NCBI GenBank assembly: GCA_021738535.1
Contig: JAIPBU010000035.1
Coordinates: forward strand, 1 to 39,310
Direction: 5' to 3'
Origin: Bacteroidales bacterium
GTDB taxonomy: Bacteria; Bacteroidota; Bacteroidia; Bacteroidales; VadinHA17
Length of the DNA stretch: 39,310 nucleotides
The notes below the pieces were generated by a model. It made no database searches. It was not told where the DNA came from and was given only the letters and a program-made list of their open reading frames with translations. This document shows, piece after piece, positions 6,982-16,002 of the stretch. How positions within the stretch are numbered: the first letter of the stretch is position 1; every line of letters begins with the position of its first letter. A program made the position numbers and the translations under genes.

Positions 6982-7641
6982 ATGAATAAAGTAATCGCCT
7001 CATCCATATCAAAAAAATTTGTTATGGCTCTGGCGGGATTGTTTCTGTTAACTTTCCTGCCCGTACACCTGGGTATTAATTTTTTGTTATTAAACCCCGA
7101 CCCCGAACCTTTCAATGAGGCTGCCGAGTTTATGGCAACCTTCCCTGTAATAAAAATTGTGGAGATAATCCTGATGCTTGCCATTCTGATCCACATTATT
7201 TATGGTATTGTGCTACAGATACAGAACTGGCTTGCCCGCCCCAGGAGATATAGTTCGGGCAGTAAATCAAAGACCTCCTTCTTTTCAAAATTCATGATCT
7301 GGACAGGAGGAACAATATTTATCTTCCTGGTAATTCACTTTCTCAACTTCTATTTCATAAAACTGGGACTGGTAGACGGAATACCTGTTGAAGGTGAAGC
7401 TGAGGATTTTTATTCAGTAGCCTACCAATTGTTCAAAAAACCCGTTTATAATATTATTTACTGGGTTTGCTTTGCCGGTCTGGGGCTGCATCTCTTCCAT
7501 GCTTTTTCTTCCGCTTTCCAGACTCTTGGCCTGAATCACAGGATCTGGACCCCGGTGATTAACTTCCTGGCATTTGTCTATGCTATCATCATTCCACTGG
7601 GCTTCATGTCAATCCCTTTAATAATCTGGCTTTTTAAATAA
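6982..7641 (+). CDS. sdhC: Succinate dehydrogenase/fumarate reductase cytochrome b subunit
   Basis: This 219-residue integral membrane protein has five hydrophobic segments at about 13-35, 57-80, 105-128, 155-178 and 192-216. His29, His71, His119 and His170 (or His173) sit in successive helices, the pattern expected of a di-heme cytochrome b like Wolinella FrdC. It anchors the flavoprotein and iron-sulfur subunits and exchanges electrons with menaquinone. It opens the operon C-A-B, the order known for Bacteroides and epsilonproteobacterial enzymes. In Bacteroidota the complex may work as fumarate reductase in mixed-acid metabolism or as succinate dehydrogenase; sequence alone does not decide the direction. 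Confidence 0.92.
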   Translation: MNKVIASSISKKFVMALAGLFLLTFLPVHLGINFLLLNPDPEPFNEAAEFMATFPVIKIVEIILMLAILIHIIYGIVLQIQNWLARPRRYSSGSKSKTSFFSKFMIWTGGTIFIFLVIHFLNFYFIKLGLVDGIPVEGEAEDFYSVAYQLFKKPVYNIIYWVCFAGLGLHLFHAFSSAFQTLGLNHRIWTPVINFLAFVYAIIIPLGFMSIPLIIWLFK

Positions 7642-7667
7642 TCAGGAAAACAAGAAAATTTAACACA

Positions 7668-9587
7668 ATGACAAAATTGGATTCAAAAATACCTGAAGGA
7701 CCTTTATCAGAAAAATGGACAAAGCATCAAGCTTCCATCAAACTTGTCAACCCTGCCAATAAGAAAAAGCTTGACATTATTGTTGTCGGAGCAGGAGCCG
7801 CCGGGGCATCAGCTGCTGCGTCTCTTGCTGAGCTGGGATATAACGTTAAAGTATTCGTTTTTCAGGACTCATCACGCAGGGCTCACTCCATAGCCTCCCA
7901 GGGGGGTATTAATGCAACAAAGAATTATAAAAACGACTCAGACAGCGATTTCCGGCTGTTTTACGATATGATCAAGGGAGGCGATTTCAGGGCCAGGGAA
8001 GCCAATGTTTACAGGGCTGCCGAGATAAGTAATAATATTATTGACCAGTACGTAGCCCAGGGTGTTCCTTTTGCACGTGAATACAGTGGTTACCTTTCTA
8101 ACCGCTCCTTCGGCGGGGTGCAGGTATCCAGGACTTTCTACGCGCAGGGACAAACGGGGCAGCAATGTACACTTGCCGGTTACCAGGCACTTGCCAGGCA
8201 AATCAAGGCAGGTAAAGCCAAAATGTATGCCCGCCGTGATATGCTTGACCTTGTTACAATTGACGGTAAAGCAAGAGGAATAATAACAAGAAACCTTGTA
8301 AACGGTGAGATAGAAAGGCATGGAGCCCATGCAGTTGTGCTTGCAACAGGAGGATTTGGTACTGTATACTATCTCTCAACCCTTGCAATTAACTCGAATG
8401 GCAGTGCAGCCCTTGCCGCCTACAAAAAGGGAGCCTTGATGGCTAACCCCAGCATGGCCCAGATCCACCCCACATGTGTCCCGGTGCTCAATGATTACCA
8501 GTCAAAGCTCACATTAATGTCGGAGTCCTTAAGGAATGACGGCAGGGTATGGGTTCCTAAAGAGAAAGGCGACAAGAGACCGGCCAGTGAAATAAAAGAA
8601 GAAGAAAGGGATTATTACCTCGAACGCAAGTACCCGGCCTTTGGCAACCTGGTTCCAAGAGACGTTGCTTCCAGGGCTGCCAAGGAAAGATGTGATGAAG
8701 GATATGGTGTCGGAGAAACAGGCCTGGCAGTTTATCTCGACTTCAGGGATGCCATCAATAACCAGGGAAAAGAAACCATCAAAGCGAAATACGGTAACCT
8801 TTTCGATCTGTATAAAAAAGTTACCAGCATTGATCCCTACGAAGAACCTATGCGCATCTATCCTGCCTCTCACTATACAATGGGTGGGCTTTGGGTTGAC
8901 TACAACCTTATGACCACAATCCCCGGCCTCTACGCCATAGGAGAAGCAAACTTCTCTGACCATGGTGCAAACAGGCTTGGTGCCAGTTCACTTATGCAGT
9001 GTTCAGGAGACGGTTACTTCATATTGCCCGTTACCATAGGCGACTTCCTTGCGGATGAAATAAGAACACCGAAAATAAAAACCGATACACCGGAATTTGA
9101 AAAGGCTGAAAAGGACGTTAAAGATAAGATCAACCGACTGATGTCGGTCAATGGAAAACAAAGCCCGACTTCATTCCATAAACGGCTTGGACTTATACTA
9201 TGGACTTACTCAGGGATGAAAAGAAATGAGGAGGGACTGAAAAAAGCCCTTGCTGAAATAAAAGAACTCAAAGAAGAATTCTGGAAAGATGTTAAGGTTG
9301 CAGGAAAAGCAGATGATATGAACCATGAGCTTGAGAAAGCAAGCAGGATAGCCGACTTCTTTGACCTTGCAACACTCATCGTTACCGATGCCCTTGACCG
9401 TAAAGAATCATGCGGAGCACATTTCAGGGAGGAGTACCAGACAGAAGAAGGAGAACCGAAAAGAGATGATAAAAATTTCTCCTATGTGTCTGCCTGGGAG
9501 TATAAAGGTGAAGACAAAGAGCCTGAATTGCATAAGGAAAAACTTAAGTTTGAGTTTGTTACACCTATCCAGAGAAGTTACAAATAA
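7668..9587 (+). CDS. sdhA: Succinate dehydrogenase/fumarate reductase flavoprotein subunit
   Basis: This 639-residue catalytic subunit interconverts succinate and fumarate. Residues 37-66 hold the Rossmann FAD motif (VVGAGAAG). [12 protein letters not shown] contains His73, the expected site of covalent FAD attachment. Substrate and active-site motifs follow: [17 protein letters not shown] with a catalytic Arg, HYTMGG and [10 protein letters not shown]. The C-terminal helical domain ends with a charged tail. The length matches the long Bacteroidota/epsilonproteobacterial type rather than the roughly 590-residue proteobacterial SdhA. The gene lies 26 nt after sdhC and 31 nt before the iron-sulfur gene. 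Confidence 0.96.
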   Translation: MTKLDSKIPEGPLSEKWTKHQASIKLVNPANKKKLDIIVVGAGAAGASAAASLAELGYNVKVFVFQDSSRRAHSIASQGGINATKNYKNDSDSDFRLFYDMIKGGDFRAREANVYRAAEISNNIIDQYVAQGVPFAREYSGYLSNRSFGGVQVSRTFYAQGQTGQQCTLAGYQALARQIKAGKAKMYARRDMLDLVTIDGKARGIITRNLVNGEIERHGAHAVVLATGGFGTVYYLSTLAINSNGSAALAAYKKGALMANPSMAQIHPTCVPVLNDYQSKLTLMSESLRNDGRVWVPKEKGDKRPASEIKEEERDYYLERKYPAFGNLVPRDVASRAAKERCDEGYGVGETGLAVYLDFRDAINNQGKETIKAKYGNLFDLYKKVTSIDPYEEPMRIYPASHYTMGGLWVDYNLMTTIPGLYAIGEANFSDHGANRLGASSLMQCSGDGYFILPVTIGDFLADEIRTPKIKTDTPEFEKAEKDVKDKINRLMSVNGKQSPTSFHKRLGLILWTYSGMKRNEEGLKKALAEIKELKEEFWKDVKVAGKADDMNHELEKASRIADFFDLATLIVTDALDRKESCGAHFREEYQTEEGEPKRDDKNFSYVSAWEYKGEDKEPELHKEKLKFEFVTPIQRSYK

Positions 9588-9618
9588 TGTCAATTATTAA
9601 TTTCCAAATTCTCGTGAT

Positions 9619-10356
9619 ATGAATATTACATTAAAAATATGGCGCCAGAAAAATAAAGACGATAAAGGTGGATTTGTAAAATATCAGCTCGACAATGTAT
9701 CAACGGAAATGACTTTCCTGGAGATGCTTGACTACCTCAATGAAAAGTTAGTTCATGAAGATAATGATGAGCCTGTTGCTTTCGACAGTGATTGCCGGGA
9801 GGGTATCTGTGGGGCCTGCGGCTTATACATTAATGGCAGGCCAAACGGACCGCAGGAAGGAGTAACAACATGCCAGCTTACAATGAGTGCCTTTAAGGAT
9901 GGAGATACCATAACAGTGGAACCATGGAGATCAAAGTCATTCCCGGTAATGAAAGACCTTGTTGTAGACCGTACTGCCTTTGACAAACTGATAGAAGCCG
10001 GTGGCTATATATCTGTAAATACAGGAGCTGCCCCCGAGGCAAACTCAATACCTGTGCCTAAAAAGAATGCTGACAGAGCTTTTGATGCAGGTATCTGCAT
10101 AGGGTGTGGTACATGTGTTGCCAGCTGTAAAAACGCCTCTGCAATGCTCTTTGTATCTGCTAAGATAAGTCAACTGGCCCTCCTGCCACAGGGAAAGGTT
10201 GAAGCAAAAGAAAGGGCCAGGAACCTTGTAAAGACAATGGATGAACTGGGATTTGGCAATTGCTCCAATACCGGTGCATGTGAAGCAGAATGCCCCAAAG
10301 ACATCAAGCTTACCAATATAGCAAGACTGAACAGGGAATATTATAAGGCGTATTGA
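9619..10356 (+). CDS. sdhB: Succinate dehydrogenase/fumarate reductase iron-sulfur subunit
   Basis: This 245-residue subunit carries three iron-sulfur clusters between the flavin and the membrane hemes. The N-terminal plant-ferredoxin domain has Cys59, Cys64, Cys67 and Cys85 for [2Fe-2S]. The C-terminal domain has [11 protein letters not shown] (Cys160, 163, 166, 170) and [12 protein letters not shown] (Cys215, 221, 225), supplying the [4Fe-4S] and [3Fe-4S] sites. The spacing in the last motif (CxxxxxCxxxC) is the arrangement seen in FrdB/SdhB of this type. It is the last gene of the operon; no hairpin terminator was recognised after it, only repeat-rich DNA at 10360-10466. Confidence 0.95.
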   Translation: MNITLKIWRQKNKDDKGGFVKYQLDNVSTEMTFLEMLDYLNEKLVHEDNDEPVAFDSDCREGICGACGLYINGRPNGPQEGVTTCQLTMSAFKDGDTITVEPWRSKSFPVMKDLVVDRTAFDKLIEAGGYISVNTGAAPEANSIPVPKKNADRAFDAGICIGCGTCVASCKNASAMLFVSAKISQLALLPQGKVEAKERARNLVKTMDELGFGNCSNTGACEAECPKDIKLTNIARLNREYYKAY

Positions 10357-10359
10357 TGA

Positions 10360-10410
10360 AGACAAAAGGCTAAAGACTAAAGGAAAAAGTAAAAAGGAAA
10401 AAGTAAAATC
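10360..10410. repeat. Low-complexity GGCTAAAGACTAAAGG / GGAAAAAGTAAAA repeat
   Basis: Downstream of the sdhB stop the DNA consists of degenerate short units: GACAAAAGGCTAAAGACTAAAGG, then two tandem copies of GGAAAAAGTAAAA. The 12-mer AAAGACTAAAGG at 10372-10383 also occurs at 4684-4695. Both sites lie between convergent genes, suggesting a dispersed intergenic repeat family. Confidence 0.55.
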
Positions 10411-10466
10411 GTCGCTGAGTCGCTTCGTCACTTAGTCACTTAGTCGCTTCGTCGCTTAGTCGCTTT
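10411..10466. repeat. 8-bp tandem repeat, seven units
   Basis: Seven consecutive units of consensus GTCRCTTM start at 10411, 10419, 10427, 10435, 10443, 10451 and 10459, with only single-base differences between neighbours. The array runs into the 3' end of the minus-strand membrane-protein gene: it supplies that gene's last codons (ATKRRSD) and its TAA stop at 10440-10442. Since 8 is not a multiple of 3, a gain or loss of units would change that protein's C terminus. Confidence 0.8.
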
Positions 10467-11168
10467 ATTTTTCAGCCTGTACCACAACAGGGTAATAGCT
10501 GATAATATCACTACACTGCCCGAAGAAAAAAGCCACCAGTTAAACTGCCCCGGGATATAAGCCGTGGCATAGTCAAGCAGGGAGCTGCTGACAGGTATAT
10601 TCCAAATTTCAGCCAGGGAATACTCCCTGAGGATATAACCTGAATAATCCCATGTAAAAGACAGAATTACCACCAGTGCCCCGGCAATAAGAATCAGCCA
10701 TTCCCGCAACTTTATTTTTGTCGGAATACCCTTTTGAGAAAAGTAAATAATCACTCCTGCAAGCACTATCATCAAAACACAAACAATAAGCGGACTGAGA
10801 ACCGGACCGGTCCATGTAAGTGGTATGAGAAAGAGAATATCCCATTCCAGTAATGATGCAGGCCAGTCAAGTAATGCTTTAAGGAAAGCATAGTAAAATA
10901 TATCCCAGATGGCGAAACTGTAAAGGAACCAGGCAAAAGACACGGAAAATTTTCTTCCGGCCAAAAGAGATACTGTTATAAGCATCACCAGGGTTGCAAG
11001 TTCACGCAGTATTTCAGTAAGGGCAAGTCCGCCCGCTAACCTTTTTAAAGGAAATGAAAATCCCTCCGGGTAAAGTAGCTCCCGCAGGTAAACAACAACT
11101 GAACTCTCAAGGAAGGCCATTGCTATGGCAAAGAGACTTATAAGTAATAATTTGTTTTTCAGATTCAT
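10440..11168 (-). CDS. Polytopic membrane protein of unknown function
   Basis: This 242-residue protein has about seven hydrophobic segments between residues 7 and 227, with short loops and no recognisable catalytic motif. Conserved-looking features are Trp-rich stretches such as FAIWDIFYYAFLKALLDWP near 85-105. A basic C-terminal tail (RLKNKATKRRSD) is encoded by the 8-bp tandem repeat at 10411-10466. I do not recognise the family. It stands alone between the sdh operon and the M28 peptidase gene. The ATG at 11168 is the natural start because the first hydrophobic segment follows directly. Confidence 0.75.
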   Translation of the reverse strand: MNLKNKLLLISLFAIAMAFLESSVVVYLRELLYPEGFSFPLKRLAGGLALTEILRELATLVMLITVSLLAGRKFSVSFAWFLYSFAIWDIFYYAFLKALLDWPASLLEWDILFLIPLTWTGPVLSPLIVCVLMIVLAGVIIYFSQKGIPTKIKLREWLILIAGALVVILSFTWDYSGYILREYSLAEIWNIPVSSSLLDYATAYIPGQFNWWLFSSGSVVILSAITLLWYRLKNKATKRRSD

Positions 11169-11270
11169 AGTTAAAATTTACATATTTTTCCCTCTTCTTC
11201 AAAAAATGTTAAAGTATTTTAATTATTTACTGTTTTATGCGCTTCAATACTGTACTGTAATCATAATTGA

Positions 11271-11278
11271 TATATTTG
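11271..11278 (+). promoter_or_regulatory. Candidate -7 element for the M28 peptidase gene
   Basis: TATATTTG fits TAnnTTTG and lies 24 nt before the ATG at 11303. No good TTTG is present at the expected -33 distance. Motif matches in such AT-rich DNA arise by chance, so support is mainly positional. Confidence 0.35.
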
Positions 11279-11302
11279 AGTTAAAATTAATTATTAACCG
11301 TC

Positions 11303-12658
11303 ATGAGAAAAACCATTTACATAATTTTTATTGCACTGGTTAGCAGCACCCTGCTGACAGGCCAGGAAATAATAAAGAGAGATCCACTTATTGCTGATAT
11401 GGTCAGTCAGATCTCAAGAGAAAATATTAAGTCAGACATTGAGAAGCTTGTCAGTTTTCACACGCGCCATAATCTTAGCGTGCAGGATGATCCTTCAGTT
11501 GGGATAGGGGCAGCATGGAAATGGGTAAAGGAAGAGATGGAAAAAAGTGTTCCCGGCTCTGAAGGACGATTATCAGTTGAATATGTTGATTATTCCGTTG
11601 GAGGGAAAGGCCAGCAGATCAACCCTGAAATAAATCTTAAAAATGTTGTTGCAACACTGAAGAGAACTGATACTACGGATGACAGGATCCTGGTCATCAG
11701 TGCCCATCTCGATAGCAGGGCAAAGGACAACAGTGACGGAAAATCATTTGCACCCGGAGCCAATGATGACGGGTCAGGGGTTGCAGCAATCCTCGAGCTG
11801 GTAAGGATAATGTCTCAGCACAAGTTCCCTGCCACCATTAAATTCATGGTTGTCAGTGGCGAGGAACATGGACTTTACGGAGCCAGCCACATGGCTGAAA
11901 TCGCAAGTAAGGAAAAATGGAACATAGCAGCAGTGCTTAATAATGACATGATAGGCAACAGTGGATCAAGCGGCACCCTGCTAAAGGATAACATGAGGGT
12001 TAGGGTTTTCAGTGAAGGAGTACCGGCCTATGAAACCGACCGTATGGCAGGCCTTAGAAGATATACAGCAGGTGAAAATGACAGCAGGGCCAGACAGCTT
12101 GCCAGGTATATTAAGGAAACAGGTGAAAGATACGTCGATCAGTTGAATGTTACTCTTGTATATCGTAACGACCGCTTCGGGCGCGGAGGTGATCATACAC
12201 CTTTCTGCAGGAAAGGATTTACGGCCGTCAGGATATGTGAATTCAATGAAAACTATCACAGGACACACACAACACCCGGAGAAAGGGATGGCATCATGTA
12301 CGGAGATTTACCCGGAGGGGTAGACTATGAATACGTCCGCAAAAATGCAGGTATTAACCTTGCTACACTGGCTAACCTTGCTTTATCGCCGGGGCAGCCT
12401 GAGAATGTGGGCATCGTAATATCGGGGCTCAGCAACTCATCTGCTTTAAAATGGGAAGAACCGGCCACAGGCAGAAAACCTGCAGGTTATTACCTGCTTA
12501 TACGCGAAACTTACATGCCGATGTGGGAAAAGAAAATATTTGTAAAAGGCACTGAAATAACAGTGCCCTATTCAAAAGATAATTACTTTTTTGCGGTACA
12601 GAGTGTAGATGCAGGGGGACATGAAAGCCTGGCTGTCTTCCCTGCACCTGTAAGATGA
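11303..12658 (+). CDS. M28 family metallo-(amino)peptidase, exported
   Basis: This 451-residue protein has a signal peptide ending near residue 20 (LLTGQE). The M28 di-zinc site is complete: His135 in SAHLDS, Asp155 in GANDDGSG, general base Glu187 and ligand Glu188 in SGEEHG, Asp215 in NNDMIG and His298 in GGDHTPF. From about residue 365 a C-terminal beta-rich domain resembling fibronectin type III follows. The family removes N-terminal residues from peptides in the periplasm or outside the cell. Its stop is 6 nt from the convergent Xaa-Pro aminopeptidase gene, so two peptidase genes share a junction without being co-transcribed. Confidence 0.92.
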   Translation: MRKTIYIIFIALVSSTLLTGQEIIKRDPLIADMVSQISRENIKSDIEKLVSFHTRHNLSVQDDPSVGIGAAWKWVKEEMEKSVPGSEGRLSVEYVDYSVGGKGQQINPEINLKNVVATLKRTDTTDDRILVISAHLDSRAKDNSDGKSFAPGANDDGSGVAAILELVRIMSQHKFPATIKFMVVSGEEHGLYGASHMAEIASKEKWNIAAVLNNDMIGNSGSSGTLLKDNMRVRVFSEGVPAYETDRMAGLRRYTAGENDSRARQLARYIKETGERYVDQLNVTLVYRNDRFGRGGDHTPFCRKGFTAVRICEFNENYHRTHTTPGERDGIMYGDLPGGVDYEYVRKNAGINLATLANLALSPGQPENVGIVISGLSNSSALKWEEPATGRKPAGYYLLIRETYMPMWEKKIFVKGTEITVPYSKDNYFFAVQSVDAGGHESLAVFPAPVR

Positions 12659-12664
12659 TAAGTA

Positions 12665-14050
12665 CTAACGGCAAAGATCTTCCACTTCTTTTACTGTTTT
12701 TGGTATGGGCTTACCAAGAACTTTGTGGCCTGATTCGGTGATCATAACATCGTCTTCAATACGTACACCTCCGAAATCAAGGTATTGTTCCGCCTTATCA
12801 TAATTAATAAAGCCTGTATGCATTTTCTCCGATTTCCATTTTTCTATTAGCTCCGGTATAAAGTAGCACCCCGGTTCAATAGTGAATACATGTCCCGGTT
12901 TAAAAGGAAGCCCAAACCTCAGGAAGGCAAGGCCAAACTGATCACTTCTTTTTACTTCATCATTATAGCCCACGTAATTCTCTCCTAATCCTTCCATATC
13001 ATGAACGTCCAGTCCCATCATATGACCCAGTCCGTGCGGCATAAATAATGCATGAGCACCGCTTGCGACGGCCTCATCCACATCACCCTTCATAATCCCA
13101 AGGTCTTTCAGGCCGGAAGCAACCACTCTGCATGCTTCAAGGTGAAGATCCTTATTTGATTTGCCGGGACCTGCACTTTCAATTGCTTTCATATTGGCAT
13201 CAAGTACTATCTCATATATTTCTTTCTGCCTGCTGTTAAAAACACCTCCCACGGGTGTTGTTCTTGTTATATCAGAAGCATAATGCATATTTGTCTCTGC
13301 CCCTGCATCAACCACCATCATACGGCCTTCCCTGAGGATATTATTATGATCATGGTTGTGAAGTGTCTGCCCGTTTATGCTGAGTATTATCGGGAATGAA
13401 GGTCCCCTGCCCTGTGCAAGGGCTATGCCCTCTATTGTACCAAATATCTCCTGCTCTTTAACTCCGGGTTTACACATTTTCATTGCAGTTGTATGCATAT
13501 CGCAGGCTATTCCGACAGCCTTTTCAATCTCCTCAATCTCCCCCGGTTCCTTGTAAGAACGAAGGGCCACAACAGCCTTGATTAATTCCTCAGAGGCTCT
13601 TGAATTCATCTGGCAGGGATTTTCACGTAGCAGCTCCCCAAGTGTCATCTTATTCTCTCCCCTGTAGGGTGGCAGGAAGTGTATCTTACGTCCTTTATTC
13701 TTAGCTTCGTCCACGAAGTCAGCCAGTTTAGCCGAGGGGGCAGTTTTGCTGACCCCGGCCTTTGCTGCCAGTTCTTTCAATGTGGGCTGAGGGCCCATCC
13801 AGATAATATCATCCATATCAACATCATCTGCAAAAATATAATCCTCTCCATTGTCGATATCCATAACACCGGCCATTCCCTGGAGATCAAGACCAAAAAA
13901 ATACAGGAAATCACTGTCCTGCCTGAAATGAAAAGGATTTGAAGGATAATTCATTGGTGAATCAACATTCCCTAAAATAAGAACAATACCTTCTGACATC
14001 GATTCTCTTAATGCCTTTCTTCTCTTTGAATAAACATCTGCTTTAAACAT
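12665..14050 (-). CDS. pepP: Xaa-Pro aminopeptidase (M24B)
   Basis: This 461-residue cytoplasmic enzyme cleaves N-terminal residues that precede proline. An aminopeptidase P N-terminal domain (about residues 5-140) precedes the pita-bread catalytic domain (about 175-440). All five metal ligands can be seen: Asp248 in VVDAGAE, Asp260 in SDITRT, His343 in GLGHMMG, Glu392 in TIEPGCY and Glu432 in RIEDDV. HGLGHMMGLDVHD is the characteristic M24B signature. No signal peptide is seen. It appears monocistronic; the 267 bases upstream (14051-14317) are AT-rich and contain no gene. The gene symbol follows family membership. Confidence 0.94.
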   Translation of the reverse strand: MFKADVYSKRRKALRESMSEGIVLILGNVDSPMNYPSNPFHFRQDSDFLYFFGLDLQGMAGVMDIDNGEDYIFADDVDMDDIIWMGPQPTLKELAAKAGVSKTAPSAKLADFVDEAKNKGRKIHFLPPYRGENKMTLGELLRENPCQMNSRASEELIKAVVALRSYKEPGEIEEIEKAVGIACDMHTTAMKMCKPGVKEQEIFGTIEGIALAQGRGPSFPIILSINGQTLHNHDHNNILREGRMMVVDAGAETNMHYASDITRTTPVGGVFNSRQKEIYEIVLDANMKAIESAGPGKSNKDLHLEACRVVASGLKDLGIMKGDVDEAVASGAHALFMPHGLGHMMGLDVHDMEGLGENYVGYNDEVKRSDQFGLAFLRFGLPFKPGHVFTIEPGCYFIPELIEKWKSEKMHTGFINYDKAEQYLDFGGVRIEDDVMITESGHKVLGKPIPKTVKEVEDLCR

Positions 14051-14245
14051 ATCATTGATTTTAATTATTAACTATTGCCGGATTGAAAAAAATAAAAATA
14101 CGGCTATTGTGTCTCAATCCAAAATGAAAGAGCATGTAATTCCATAAAAAATCTTATTGTAAACAGCTTTATGAACAAAAAAAATAAGATAAAACCAAAA
14201 AAATCATTTTTTTTCAAAATGTATTGAAAATCACCGGCGAATGCT

Positions 14246-14276
14246 ATTGTTTTTTATTTCAATTTTGTTATATTCG
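14246..14276 (+). promoter_or_regulatory. Candidate promoter in gene-free stretch before the 235-residue protein
   Basis: ATTG at 14246-14249 and TATATTCG at 14269-14276 are 19 nt apart, each one base from the Bacteroidota consensus elements. The start would be near 14283, 35 nt before the ATG at 14318. The rest of 14051-14317 is A/T-run-rich DNA in which I see no gene, hairpin terminator or repeat. Confidence 0.4.
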
Positions 14277-14317
14277 CACACGTCGTTAACAAGTTTTCAA
14301 CAATTTGCCTGTTATTT

Positions 14318-15025
14318 ATGCCCTACCGTCGATTGCCAAACACAGATGCTGCCAGAATAAGAGCCATGGAACAGGCTCTTAAAATAGGAAAGGAGATCCC
14401 TCCTTTTAAACTGGCTTATTCGTCCGAATTATTTGTTAAACTCCAGGCTTTTCTTACAACTTTCACAAATACCTACCAGCTGCAGAGACAGTCATACAAC
14501 AAGCAGGTGGAGAGTAACAAGGGTTACCAGGAAGACCTGAAAAGGGCAAAAACCTATATCACCCATTTTTTAAGGGTAATGAATATGGCGGTCCAGAGGA
14601 ATGATCTCAGGAGCGACACCCCGCAATTTTTCGGTTTTAATAACGGCCACAGCTCTTTGCCTGCACTACATTCAGAAAAGGATGTTATTTACTGGGGGAA
14701 GAAAATAATGGAAGGTGAGAATGCCCGTATGAGGGCAGGACGAACACCTATAACCAATCCCACTATGGCTGTTGTTAAAGTTCATTTCGAAAATTTCATG
14801 GATGCTTTTCACTTTCAAAAGACCATGCACAAGAAAACAAGTGAATATTCTGAAGAAATAGCTGAACTAAGAAAAGAAGCGGACAAACTTATAGTAAAAA
14901 TCTGGAATGAAGTTGAAGACACTTTTTCCGGCATGCCTGAAGAAGAAAAAAGGAAAAAGTCAGAAAAGTATGGACTTGTTTATGTATTCAGGAAAAACGA
15001 GCTCCAGAAAGTCAATGATAATTAG
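14318..15025 (+). CDS. Uncharacterised helical protein
   Basis: This 235-residue soluble protein lacks signal peptide, membrane segments and known motifs. Residues 50-80 (KQVESNKGYQEDLKRAKTYI) and 170-230 are charged, probably coiled or helical; the middle holds TPQFFGFNNGHSSLPALHSEKDVIYW. Codon use and base composition look like those of its neighbours, it has a plausible promoter, and its stop overlaps the convergent CPBP gene stop, so I take it as real. I do not recognise the family. The residue make-up, Lys/Glu-rich with few cysteines, suggests a cytoplasmic structural or scaffold role, which is only a guess. Confidence 0.8.
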   Translation: MPYRRLPNTDAARIRAMEQALKIGKEIPPFKLAYSSELFVKLQAFLTTFTNTYQLQRQSYNKQVESNKGYQEDLKRAKTYITHFLRVMNMAVQRNDLRSDTPQFFGFNNGHSSLPALHSEKDVIYWGKKIMEGENARMRAGRTPITNPTMAVVKVHFENFMDAFHFQKTMHKKTSEYSEEIAELRKEADKLIVKIWNEVEDTFSGMPEEEKRKKSEKYGLVYVFRKNELQKVNDN

Positions 15026-15945
15026 TTCTTAGCTGAGCCTCTCCTCCTGAAATAAAATAATATCGCCAGAGCCACTATTGATGGTATAACGGCAAAATAA
15101 CCATCTGCAGAAGAATACTCATTAACACTGGTGTTGATCTCATCCCATGATCTTAACCAGGAGCCTATTACGGGTATGGCATTGTTTACAGCATGCGCTG
15201 TTACCGGCAACCAGATATTACCTGTCCACAGGAACATGTATCCGAATGACAACCCCAGGATCAGGCGGGGTAAAAACCCAAAAAACTGAAAGTGCATAAA
15301 ACTGAAAATGATGGCGGTTATTATTACGGCGGCATTACCCGAACGGGTCCATACCCTGAATATTTGCTGAAATACACCCCTGAAAAGAAATTCTTCTCCA
15401 AAGGCAGGAATCAGTGATAAAATAAGCAAATTAATCATTAAGCCACCTGTTGTACCGGTATTTATCAATTCACGTGTAAGATTTTCTGCTCTCAGCTCTT
15501 TCGCCTGCATCCAGGTCTCAAGACCGCCAAGTGAATCCGGAATATCTATTCCCTGGTTAAGCCATCCCAGGTAAGATGTCAGTGGTACAAGAAAAATAAT
15601 AAACAGTACGCTCAAAATAATGTTTCCTGCGCCCGGTTTACGGTCAGCGCCAATATAGTTTAAAGCCTTTCTGCTCATGAACCAGGCAATAACAAGTGAT
15701 GGAATAAGAAAAACAAAAATATGCTGGAAGGCCTGAAGGAACTTAAAATATGCAAGATTCTTTCCATTACCGGCAAGCATATCAATATTGATTTCCCCGG
15801 GGGCTATGCCAAAAATGAGCCAGGAGCTGAGGATAGTCAGCAATATACCGGAAAGAGAGAATAATAAAAGCAGTAACAGGGAAACTACAAACTGCAGGCA
15901 GGGTCTCCTGGCGCTCAGAGGAATCAGGAAAGAATAATCCGGCAT
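15022..15945 (-). CDS. CPBP family intramembrane metalloprotease
   Basis: From the ATG at 15945 the protein has 307 residues with about eight hydrophobic segments. The CPBP (Rce1/abortive-infection-type) motifs are present: EEFLFRG with Glu184, Glu185 and Arg189, FSFMHFQFF with His218, and HAVNN with His251 and Asn254/255. These residues form the metal-dependent site of Rce1-like proteases. An upstream TTG at 15984 would add 13 unlikely residues. The substrate is unknown; bacterial members act in bacteriocin immunity, peptide maturation or envelope regulation. It overlaps the convergent 235-residue gene by 4 nt. A second CPBP gene lies at 19326-20252. Confidence 0.9.
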   Translation of the reverse strand: MPDYSFLIPLSARRPCLQFVVSLLLLLLFSLSGILLTILSSWLIFGIAPGEINIDMLAGNGKNLAYFKFLQAFQHIFVFLIPSLVIAWFMSRKALNYIGADRKPGAGNIILSVLFIIFLVPLTSYLGWLNQGIDIPDSLGGLETWMQAKELRAENLTRELINTGTTGGLMINLLILSLIPAFGEEFLFRGVFQQIFRVWTRSGNAAVIITAIIFSFMHFQFFGFLPRLILGLSFGYMFLWTGNIWLPVTAHAVNNAIPVIGSWLRSWDEINTSVNEYSSADGYFAVIPSIVALAILFYFRRRGSAKN

Positions 15946-15950
15946 TTTAT

Positions 15951-15958
15951 TATTTTTG
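15951..15958 (+). promoter_or_regulatory. Candidate -7 element for the dihydrouridine synthase gene
   Basis: TATTTTTG matches TAnnTTTG and lies 44 nt before the TTG start at 16003. It sits just upstream of the divergent CPBP start at 15945; no clear -33 TTTG is found. Confidence 0.3.
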
Positions 15959-16002
15959 CAGCGAAGATAAGTAAATAGTAACAAACAGATAAACGGACTG
16001 TT

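Noticed and set aside
7938..8963. Open frames antisense to and out of frame with the flavoprotein gene (7938-8330, 8529-8963 minus; 8062-8283, 8641-8913 plus)
   Set aside because: They lie wholly within the highly conserved sdhA coding sequence and show no domain of their own.
10411..10466. CRISPR-like array
   Set aside because: The units are 8 bp and contiguous, without spacers; no cas genes are present.
15946..15984. TTG-initiated extension of the first CPBP protease
   Set aside because: The extra 13 residues lie in the short divergent promoter region, and the ATG at 15945 fits the family start better.
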